This document shows, piece by piece, positions 1-7,700 of a stretch of 64,000 bases of DNA. A program made the position numbers and the translations under genes. Position 1 is the first letter of the stretch; each line of letters begins with the position of its first letter. Source of the stretch: Bradyrhizobium sp. 186 (GTDB taxonomy: Bacteria; Pseudomonadota; Alphaproteobacteria; Rhizobiales; Xanthobacteraceae); NCBI RefSeq assembly GCF_023101685.1, contig NZ_CP082164.1, forward strand, positions 3,534,001 through 3,598,000. The letters run 5' to 3'. The notes under the pieces were generated by a model. That model was not told the DNA's origin and ran no database searches. It saw nothing but the letters and a program-made list of their open reading frames with translations.

Positions 1-985
1 CATCGACGTCTCCGAGGTCGCCAAGCTTGACACCTTTGGTGCCTGGCTGATCGAGCGGTTGCGCCGGAGCCTTACCCAGGGCGCCGTCGAGGCGCAGATC
101 GCAGGGCTCTCCGCGAACTATTCGAGCCTCGTCGACGAGGTGAGGCGGGTCAGGGCGACGCCCGTGATCGACACCAGTGCGGTGACCATCACCGGTATGC
201 TGGAGCAGATCGGCCGGGCCGTGGCCGGTGTTGCCGGCACGGTCGCGGGCCTGATCGACATGCTCGGCGCGGTGCTCGCGGCGGGCGCGCGCGTGCTGAT
301 CCATCCGCGCTCGCTCCGCCTGACCTCGACCGTGCATCACCTCGAGCAGGTCTGCTGGCGCGCGGTGCCGATCGTCGTGCTGATCACCTTCCTGATCGGA
401 TGCATCATCGCCCAGCAGGGCATCTTCCATTTCCGCAGGTTCGGCGCCGACATCTTCGTCGTCGACATGCTGGGCGTGCTGGTGCTGCGCGAGATCGGCG
501 TCTTGCTGGTCGCGATCATGGTCGCCGGCCGTTCCGGTAGCGCCTACACCGCCGAGCTCGGCTCGATGAAGATGCGCGAGGAGATCGACGCGCTGCGCAC
601 CATGGGTTTCGACCCGATCGAGGTCCTGGTGCTGCCGCGCATGCTGGCACTGGTGATGGCGCTGCCGATTCTGGCCTTCCTCGGCGCCATGGCCGCGCTC
701 TATGGCGGCGGTCTCGTCGCCTGGCTCTATGGCGGCGTCGATCCCGAAGCCTTCTTGCTGCGCCTGCGCGACGCCATCTCGATCGATCATTTCATCGTCG
801 GCATGGTGAAAGCACCGGTCATGGCCGCCGTGATCGGCATCGTCGCCTGCGTCGAAGGGCTGGCCGTACAGGGCAGTGCGGAATCGCTGGGGCAGCACAC
901 GACGTCGTCGGTGGTGAAGGGCATCTTCTTCGTCATCGTCATGGACGGCGTGTTCGCGATCTTCTTCGCCTCGATCGGGATGTGA
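1..985 (+). CDS. mlaE: MlaE-type ABC transporter permease (5' end outside window)
   Basis: The reading frame is already open at base 2, so the gene starts upstream of the window. The visible N-terminal part (IDVSEVAKLDTFGAWLIERL) looks like the end of a STAS-like domain, which is fused to the permease in many alphaproteobacterial MlaE proteins. The rest is a typical MlaE/YrbE permease of about 250 residues with five or so hydrophobic segments, including the conserved run GRSGSAYTAELGSMKMREEI followed by DALRTMGFDP. In the Mla system this inner-membrane subunit moves phospholipid between the outer and inner membranes together with MlaF (ATPase) and MlaD (MCE protein). The stop codon overlaps the mlaF start, as expected for an operon. 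The family assignment is firm; the transport direction and exact lipid are known only from E. coli and relatives. Confidence 0.93.
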   Translation, partial: IDVSEVAKLDTFGAWLIERLRRSLTQGAVEAQIAGLSANYSSLVDEVRRVRATPVIDTSAVTITGMLEQIGRAVAGVAGTVAGLIDMLGAVLAAGARVLIHPRSLRLTSTVHHLEQVCWRAVPIVVLITFLIGCIIAQQGIFHFRRFGADIFVVDMLGVLVLREIGVLLVAIMVAGRSGSAYTAELGSMKMREEIDALRTMGFDPIEVLVLPRMLALVMALPILAFLGAMAALYGGGLVAWLYGGVDPEAFLLRLRDAISIDHFIVGMVKAPVMAAVIGIVACVEGLAVQGSAESLGQHTTSSVVKGIFFVIVMDGVFAIFFASIGM

Positions 986-1758
986 TGATGGCAGGCGAGA
1001 TCCAAAACCCCATCATCCGCGTCCGCGACATCACCGTGCAGTTCGGCACGACGCGCGTGCTCGACGGCCTCAACCTCGACGTCAAGCGCGGCGAGATCCT
1101 CGGCTTCGTCGGCCCTTCGGGCGCCGGCAAGTCGGTGCTGACGCGCACCATCATCGGCCTCGTGCCGAAGGTCGCAGGCCACATCGAGGTGTTCGGCGTC
1201 GATCTGGATTCCTCCAACACATCGCAGCGCCGCAACGTGGAGCGGCGCTGGGGCGTGCTGTTCCAGCAGGGCGCGCTGTTCTCCTCGCTGACCGTCAGGC
1301 AGAATATCCAGTTTCCGATGCGCGAATATCTCAGGGTGTCGCAGCGGCTGATGGACGAGATCACCATCGCCAAGCTCACCATGGTCGGCCTCAAGCCCGA
1401 AGTGGCCGAGCGCTTTCCGTCCGAACTGTCCGGCGGCATGATCAAGCGCGTCGCGCTGGCGCGCGCGCTGTCGCTCGATCCGGACCTCGTCTTCCTCGAC
1501 GAGCCGACCTCCGGCCTCGATCCGATCGGCGCCGGCGACTTCGACGAACTGGTCAGGACGCTCCAGCGTACTTTGGGGCTGACCGTTTTCATGGTAACGC
1601 ACGACCTCGACAGCCTTTACACAGCTTGCGACCGCATCGCCGTTTTAGGGAACGGTAAGATCATTGCGGCAGGGTCGATCGCCGACATGCAGGCCTCGCA
1701 GCATCCCTGGCTGAGGCAATATTTCCATGGCAAGCGCGCTCGCGCGGTGATGGGCTGA
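985..1758 (+). CDS. mlaF: MlaF-type ABC transporter ATP-binding protein
   Basis: This is the ATPase subunit of the Mla-type lipid transporter, about 257 residues. Motifs seen in order are Walker A GPSGAGKS, Q-loop in LFQQGALFSSLTV, signature LSGGM, Walker B DLVFLDEP and the switch histidine in VTHD. The start is ambiguous among GTG 982, ATG 985 and ATG 988. A GGGA at 977-980 fits ATG 988 best by spacing, while ATG 985 overlaps the mlaE stop (TGATG) and is reported here. It lies between the permease and the MCE gene with no spacer, so the three are probably cotranscribed. Confidence 0.94.
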   Translation: MMAGEIQNPIIRVRDITVQFGTTRVLDGLNLDVKRGEILGFVGPSGAGKSVLTRTIIGLVPKVAGHIEVFGVDLDSSNTSQRRNVERRWGVLFQQGALFSSLTVRQNIQFPMREYLRVSQRLMDEITIAKLTMVGLKPEVAERFPSELSGGMIKRVALARALSLDPDLVFLDEPTSGLDPIGAGDFDELVRTLQRTLGLTVFMVTHDLDSLYTACDRIAVLGNGKIIAAGSIADMQASQHPWLRQYFHGKRARAVMG

Positions 1759-1774
1759 GGTGCCGGAGTAGCTG

Positions 1775-2653
1775 ATGGAAACGCGGGCAAATTACGTATT
1801 GATCGGATCGTTCACGCTGGCGGTGATCGCCGCGGCGATCGGCTTCGTGCTGTGGTTCCAGTCGCTGCACACCACCAAGCAGCGCAGCCCCCTGCGCGTT
1901 GTGTTCGAGGGCCCCGCCGCGGGTCTGCGCAACGGCGGCAGCGTCAATTTCAACGGTATCCGGGTGGGCGAAGTGGTCTCGGTAAAGCTCGACAACCCGC
2001 GGCGGGTTGTCGCACTCGCCATGGTCGAGAACAACGCCCCGATCCGCAAGGACACCATGGTCGGCCTCGAATTCCAGGGCCTGACCGGCGTTGCCGCGAT
2101 CTCGCTCAAGGGCGGCGAGGAGGCAGCACCTCCGCCGCCGCTCGACGAGGACGGCATCCCGTCGCTGACGGCCGACCCCAACAAGCTCCAGGACGTCACC
2201 GAGGCGATCCGGGGCACGCTCCAGAACATCAACAAGATCGTTGCCGACAATCAGGAGACGGTGAAGAACTCGCTGAGGAACCTCGAGGCCTTCACCAACT
2301 CGCTCGCGCGCAACTCCGAAAAGATCGATGGCGTGATGGCCAAGGTCGACGGCGTGATACTCAAGGCCGACAGCCTCATGCTCGGCCTCAACACGCTCGC
2401 CGGTGGCAAGGACGGCGGCGAGCTGTTCCAGGCGGTGAAGTCGATCCGCGAACTCGCCGACGACTTCGACAAGCGCTCCGGCGCGCTGATGACCGACGGC
2501 CGCCGCACCCTCGGCGATATCAGCCGCGCCGTGAACAATTTTGATCGCAACCCGACCCGCGTGCTATTCGGCGCCAGCAACAGCGCGCAACAGGCGGCTC
2601 CGCCGGCCGAACCGCCGAGGTCCGCGCCCGCGAACGAGCGCAAGCGGCAGTAG
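1775..2653 (+). CDS. mlaD: MlaD-type MCE-domain substrate-binding protein
   Basis: The 292-residue protein has one N-terminal membrane anchor (YVLIGSFTLAVIAAAIGFVLWF). A single MCE domain follows (roughly residues 40-125; VFEGPAAGLRNGGSVNFNGI), then a long helical region and a Pro/Ala-rich C-terminus. This is the layout of the MlaD subunit that forms a periplasmic ring on the MlaE permease. A GGAG at 1764-1767 sits seven bases before the ATG and supports this start. No mlaC-like periplasmic carrier follows; the operon appears to end here, before an inverted repeat. A lipoprotein partner may be encoded elsewhere. Confidence 0.92.
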   Translation: METRANYVLIGSFTLAVIAAAIGFVLWFQSLHTTKQRSPLRVVFEGPAAGLRNGGSVNFNGIRVGEVVSVKLDNPRRVVALAMVENNAPIRKDTMVGLEFQGLTGVAAISLKGGEEAAPPPPLDEDGIPSLTADPNKLQDVTEAIRGTLQNINKIVADNQETVKNSLRNLEAFTNSLARNSEKIDGVMAKVDGVILKADSLMLGLNTLAGGKDGGELFQAVKSIRELADDFDKRSGALMTDGRRTLGDISRAVNNFDRNPTRVLFGASNSAQQAAPPAEPPRSAPANERKRQ

Positions 2654-2661
2654 GCGGGAAC

Positions 2662-2805
2662 CCTTCTCCCCTTGTGGGAGAAGGTGGCGCGCGCAGCGCG
2701 TCGGATGAGGGGTTTCTCTCCGCGCACGAATCTCTCTCAGTTGAACATGAGGGGACAACCCCTCATCCGGCGCTTCGCGCCACCTTCTCCCACAGGGGGA
2801 GAAGG
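2662..2805. repeat. Inverted pair of intergenic palindromic repeats
   Basis: Two copies of one roughly 50-bp element face each other (2662-2712 and 2759-2805). Each carries an internal small hairpin (CCTTCTCCC...GGGAGAAGG) and the outer string CCCCTCATCCG near the loop. Together they could fold into one long hairpin just after the mlaD stop, so they may act as a transcription terminator. Similar short palindromic elements recur in rhizobial genomes; whether this one is repeated genome-wide cannot be seen here. Confidence 0.8.
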
Positions 2806-2812
2806 AAAAGGA

Positions 2813-3373
2813 GTGCGCCGCAGCGGCAACTGCCGCCGCAGGGGCAGTCTGGATTTGCTCACATGGGGAATGTGTGTGTCAAGGATGAGCAGTCACCTTT
2901 TTGTTCGACTGCAGCCACCTCTTCGTCCCGACCGCGGGTTCTGCAGGATGGCGCGCGCAGATCAAGTCAAGGCCGGCCTGTTAGGGCCGCCGCGAAGCGG
3001 CTTGGCCTTGAGTTGAGCGAGCACGCCATCATGCTTGGTGCGTTGGGCCGATAGGAGCTCCTCGCGTTGGCGGTTCTGTCAGGGCATCTGCCATCCTCGC
3101 ATTTGCGATCCAAGGGTCGAGCCGGTTCGACGATCTGGGTTGCTTGCCAGATCAAACTCACATTCGGTCGTCGCACAAGGCGACTGCACCACGATTCCGC
3201 TTGCGGCGGGCAGGCTCGAGAGGACGAGGCCATTCTTCGTTGCGGCGTTTGAAGCCATGCAATCCATCGGTTCGTCCACCCGGATCTTCCGAGACTGATC
3301 GGGCCTCGGCAGATGGGTTATGGTTCTTTCGTTGCGCGCGGGCGGCGAAGCACGCCGCTTGGTGCGGTCCGGA
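2813..3373. other. Intergenic stretch with no convincing gene
   Basis: About 560 bases separate the palindromic repeats from the IS110-family transposase. Short ORFs exist on both strands (for example 3079-3279 on the minus strand), but none has a recognisable domain, a credible ribosome binding site or a match to its neighbours. The part next to the transposase (about 3300-3373) is probably the non-coding end of the insertion element. The rest could be decayed coding sequence, but I cannot identify it. Confidence 0.5.
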
Positions 3374-4650
3374 TCAGGCGGCGGGCTTCATCACGGCCCC
3401 CTCGATGGTCTCGCCCGCGGTGACATACTTCCACAAGGTCACGAGAAGCTTGCGCGCCAGCGCCACGATCGCGCGCTTGCGGCCTTGCGGGCTTCGCTCC
3501 TTGAACCAGCGCGTCAGGGCCGACTGCGGCTGGTGACGTATCCACAGCCAGGCGAGCTGGATCATTGTGGTCCGCAGCCTGGGATTGCCGGCCTTCGACA
3601 CGCCCTGCTCGTGCCGGATGCCTCCGCTTTGCCACGGCGTCGCCGCAAGCCCCGCATAGGCGGCGACCTGGCGGCGGTTGGAGAACTGCCGGTAGAACGC
3701 CTCCGACCAGAGCACGGCCGCAAAGTTGGCGCCGAGCCCTTTCAAGGCCAGCAGCATCGCCACCGGATCCGGCGCGACCTTGTCTGCAGCGTTCTTGTCT
3801 GCAGGCTTCCGGGCTGCGGCCAGCAGAGCATCTCGCGCGGCCTCGACCGCCTTGATCTGTTCCAGAAGCAGTTCGACCCGATCGAGCTCGCGGCCGATCT
3901 GCGCCTTCAAATGCGAAGGCAGCTCCCGCCCGTCGCCCGTGCGCAAGGCCTCAAGCCGCGCCCGCCGATTGCGCCGCAGCGGCACGTAGTCGGATATCCC
4001 CTGCGCGAACAGAAGACCCTTGATCCGGTTCACATGCGTGATGCGCTCGGCGATCAGCGTCGCTCGTTCGCGACACAGCCTGCGCCGGTCCTCCTCTTCA
4101 GGCGAGGGCGCAACCACCATCGCACAGACCCGCGGCTCGCCGCGCTTGTAGGCCAGAAGCGCCCGCAACAGCGCCTCGCCATCGAGCCTGTCAGTCTTGG
4201 CCCGCCGCCGCCGTCGCGACGTCGCAATCGAGGCGGGATCGACCACGTGGCTCTCAATGCCGTTCTGTTGCAGAACACGGTGCAGCCAGAACCCGTCCAG
4301 CCCAGCTTCCTGGATCGTGATGATCGGATAGCTCTCGCGGGTCCTGGCCTCCGCCTTGCGCCTGAGTTCCGCAAACAGCTTCATCAGCTCAGCCGTATCG
4401 CCGGCCGTGACGCTGTGCCTGGACATCTTCTCGCCCGTACCAGGCGAAAGTGACGTAATCACCCACGTCGAACGGCTCAGTTCCAAAGACACAAAAATTG
4501 CGCCAAACTGCGTGCGGATAGCGGTCGGTCCGTCGGAAGGATGATCGAGCAACATCGTCGTCTCCAGGTTGAGGGGGTCAGCAACCTCAGTCTGGCCTCA
4601 GACCTGGTCGCTATCCACTCCCCATGGAATCTTCGTCACTTCGCTCTCGC
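3320..4650 (-). mobile_element. IS110-family insertion sequence (ends approximate)
   Basis: The element is defined by its transposase at 3374-4555 and flanking non-coding DNA. IS110 elements usually lack terminal inverted repeats and target duplications, so the borders cannot be fixed by eye and the coordinates are only bracketing. On the right it must stop before the terminator at 4669-4696, which belongs to the neighbouring large gene. The element lies between mlaD and that gene and does not obviously interrupt a reading frame. Confidence 0.55.
3374..4555 (-). CDS. IS110-family transposase
   Basis: The 393-residue protein has the two parts typical of IS110 transposases. The N-terminal RuvC-like DEDD domain includes SLELSRSTWVITSL near residue 25, IQEAGLDGFWLH, and the K-T-D-R-L-D motif AKTDRLDGEALLR. 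The C-terminal Transposase_20 domain includes LLALKGLGANFAAVLWSEAF and PWQSGGIRHEQGVSKAGNPR, with the conserved catalytic serine near residue 310. The first acidic residue is Glu (LELS) rather than the more usual Asp of DVSK; I believe this occurs in a rhizobial subgroup. The frame is full length with no internal stop, so the enzyme may be active. Confidence 0.93.
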   Translation of the reverse strand: MLLDHPSDGPTAIRTQFGAIFVSLELSRSTWVITSLSPGTGEKMSRHSVTAGDTAELMKLFAELRRKAEARTRESYPIITIQEAGLDGFWLHRVLQQNGIESHVVDPASIATSRRRRRAKTDRLDGEALLRALLAYKRGEPRVCAMVVAPSPEEEDRRRLCRERATLIAERITHVNRIKGLLFAQGISDYVPLRRNRRARLEALRTGDGRELPSHLKAQIGRELDRVELLLEQIKAVEAARDALLAAARKPADKNAADKVAPDPVAMLLALKGLGANFAAVLWSEAFYRQFSNRRQVAAYAGLAATPWQSGGIRHEQGVSKAGNPRLRTTMIQLAWLWIRHQPQSALTRWFKERSPQGRKRAIVALARKLLVTLWKYVTAGETIEGAVMKPAA

Positions 4651-4660
4651 AACGATGACC
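4556..4660 (-). ncRNA. Candidate bridge-RNA-encoding leader of the IS110 element
   Basis: Immediately upstream of the transposase start (minus strand), two short hairpins can be drawn. One is GTCTG-AGGC-CAGAC (about 4595-4612) and the other is AGGTTG...CAACCT (about 4567-4590). IS110-group elements are known to encode a structured guide (bridge) RNA in the non-coding end upstream of the transposase. The position and structure here fit that, but the target- and donor-binding loops are not identified and the element ends are unknown. This is an inference from family and position. Confidence 0.35.
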
Positions 4661-4668
4661 TCAAAACA

Positions 4669-4696
4669 AAAACGGAGGCCGTGAGGCCTCCGTTTT
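4669..4696 (-). terminator. Rho-independent terminator of the large coiled-coil gene
   Basis: A perfect 12-bp stem (AAAACGGAGGCC / GGCCTCCGTTTT) with a 4-base loop lies just past the stop of the gene at 4725-10559. On the minus strand it is followed by a T-rich tract. Confidence 0.85.
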
Positions 4697-4724
4697 CATT
4701 CTATTCGCTGTTGCTACTTGCCGC

Positions 4725-7700
4725 TTACCCCAGCCGTCCCGCGCTGTGCGCGAGCAGGGTGTAGACCAGACCCGTCTCCGTGGTCAGGTGGTTGCGCAGC
4801 TCCTGCGGGCCGCGGCCGTCGCGGGCGACTTCGTCGAGCAGGCGTTCGAACTCTCCGATGTAGCGGTCGACCGTTGCCTTGAAGTTGCGGTCGGCGCGGT
4901 ACTTGCGGGCCACTTCGTCAAAGGCCTTCTGGCCGGCGGGCGTGTAGAGGCGCTTGGTGAAGGCCTTGTTCTCGCCGCGCTGGTAGCGGTCCCACATCTC
5001 GGACGCGAGGTTGCGGTCCATCAGCCGGCCGATGTCGAGCGACAGCGATTCCAGCGGATTGCCGCCGCCTTGCGGCGCTTGCGGTTGCGGAGCGGGTGCA
5101 GCGCGGCCGCGCGGGGCCTCACGTCCGGTCGGAGCACCTTGGTTGGCGTCCGTGCGGCTCAACAGGTCGGACAGCCAGCCGTCGCGGCCCTGGTCGTTGC
5201 CCGCGGGCGCGACCGGCGGCGCCTCGGTGCGGCGCGGGGCCGGCATGCCGAGGTCCGGCGGCGGCAGCGTCGAGGCGCTGCCGGTGTCGCGCATGCGCGT
5301 CTCGGCACCGCGGCCGCCGACGGCTGCCAGCGCCGGCTCTTCCTGGCGCTGAACCGTGGCACGGCTCGTCGTGGTGACGTCGAGACCGCGGCCATGCTGG
5401 GCGACGATGCGGTTGAGTTCGGCGAGGGCCTCGATCTGGTCGACGATCACCTTGCGCATCTGCGCAGTGCTCTCGGCGGCCTCCTGCGGCATCTCGAGCA
5501 CGCCGCGGCGCAGCTCGTTGCGGGTGGCTTCGAGCTCGTTGTGCATCTCGAACGCCATCTGCTTCATGCTGGAGACGAGGTTGCTGAACTTCTCGGTCGA
5601 CTGCTTGAACATCGCATCGGCCTCGTCGGTGGTCTGGCGGTAGATGTCGTGCATGGACTCGACGGTCTGCCGGTGTTCCTCTTCGGACGCTGCGCGCACC
5701 GCCTCGAACTGGCGGGTGATCGCGGCCGAGCCGGCGCCGGCGGTCTCCGCCACCACGCGGGCGATGTCGCGGGCGCGCTCTTCGGCGGCGGCAAGCGATT
5801 CATCGAGCAGGCCGGTGAAGCGCGACAGCCGCTGGTCGAGATCGGTCGTGCGCAGGTCGATCGTGGTGACGAGCGATTCCAGCGCCTGCTTGCGCTCGGC
5901 AAGCGAAGCGGTGGTGTTCTTGTTGCTCTGCTCGACCACGGCCGCGGCATCGACGAGCGCCTTGCCGTGCGCGTCGAACTGGGTCGACAGCTCGCCGAGA
6001 TCCTGGAGCGCCCTCGTGGTCTTCGTGTTGAAGACGTTGAGCTGGTCTTCGAGGTTCTGCGTCGCCGCGCCGTTGCGCGAGGTGACGTCGTTCATCGCCG
6101 AGACGAAGTCGGCAACGCGCGTCACCAGCGCCCGCTCGAGCGAGTTGAGGTTGTCGTGCGCACCGGTCAGCACCTCCTGGAGCAGGATGTTGCCTTCGCG
6201 CAGCCGCTCGAACAGCGCCACCGTGTCGGTGCGCAGGATCTTGCTGGTCTCCTGCATCTCGGTGACGGCCGCGATCGAGACCTGGCGCGACTGGTCGATC
6301 GCCGCGCGCGAGGCCTGCTCGAGGTCCTTGAGCGACTTGTTGACGGCACCTGTCGCCATCTCGCTCGCCGAGTTGATGGTCCGCGCCACCTCGGAGCCGT
6401 TGCCCATCATCGTCTGGGAGAAGGCGTGGCCGCGCGTCTCGATCGACTTCAGCGCGTCGGAGGTGACGCGGTCGATGTCGAGCGTAAGCTGGCTGGTCTT
6501 CGAGCCGATCGCGTCCACGAGCGAGCCGCGCTTGGCGTCGATCATGTTCGCGAGGCGATCGGACTGCTGCTGCACATAGGTGACGATCTCGTCGGTCTTG
6601 CCGGTCATGGCCTGGCCGAAGCTGCTGCTGGCGGCGAGCACCGAGCGCTCGACATCCGCCGAACTCGACTTGACCCGCGAGCTCGCCTCGTTGGAGGCGT
6701 TGATCAGCGCATTCTGGGCGTTGAGCGCGCTGGTCTGGATGTCGTTCGTGGCGTTGGTCGTGGCCGTGCTGAGCGAACGCTCGATTTCGGTCGAGATCGT
6801 GCGGATCTGGCTCGCGGCGTCGGCCGACGTCGAGGTCAGCGAGGTCTGCGCCTCGCGTGCGCTGTTGAGGATCGTGGAGGCGGTATCGGCGCCGACCGAG
6901 GTCAGCGTGCGCTCGATGTCCGCGGTTAGCGACTTGATCTGGCTCGCCGCATCGGTCGAGGCGGAGATCAGCGTGCCCTGGGCCTCGCGGACGCCGCTGG
7001 TGAGCGCCTCGATGGTGGCGCCGCCGGCGGTCGCCAGCGCGCGCTGCATCTCGGCCGCCAGCGAACGGACCTGGCCGGTCTGTTCGGCCGAGACCGCGAG
7101 CAGGGTGCTCTGGGCGTCGCGAGCGCTGGTCGTGATCGTCTCGGCGGTCGACTGGCCAGCCTGCGAGAGCGAGCGGTGCACTTCCGCCGCGAGCGACTTG
7201 ACCTGGCTCGCCGCGTCCGAGGATGCCGTGACCAGGGTGTTCTGGGCCTCGCGGGCGCCGGTCGTGATGGTCTCGGCCGTCGAGGTGCCCGCCATCGAGA
7301 GCGAGCGCTGTACGTCGGACGACAGTGCCTTGATCTGGTTGGCGGTCTCGGTCGAGGTCGCGATCAGCGTGCTCTGGGCCTCGCGGGCGCCGGTCGTGAT
7401 GGTCTCGGCCGTCGAGGTGCCCGCCATCGAGAGCGAGCGCTGTACGTCGGACGACAGTGCCTTGATCTGGTTGGCGGTCTCGGTCGAGGTCGCGATCAGC
7501 GTGCTCTGCGCATCGCGTGCGCCGGCGGTGATCGATTCCGCCGTGGCGGAGCCGGCCATCGACAGCGAGCGTTGCACGTCGGCGGTGAGCGTCTTGACGT
7601 GGTTGGCCGCATCCGAGGAGGCGGTGACGAGCGTGGTCTGCACCTCGCGCGCGCCGGCCAGGATCGAGGCCGCCGTGGCCGAGCCTGCCGCGGACAGCGT

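Noticed and set aside
3079..3279. 66-residue minus-strand ORF near the IS110 element
   Set aside because: No recognisable domain, no ribosome site, and alternative frames are equally open.
4746..6929. 727-residue plus-strand ORF
   Set aside because: Antisense shadow of the same giant gene.
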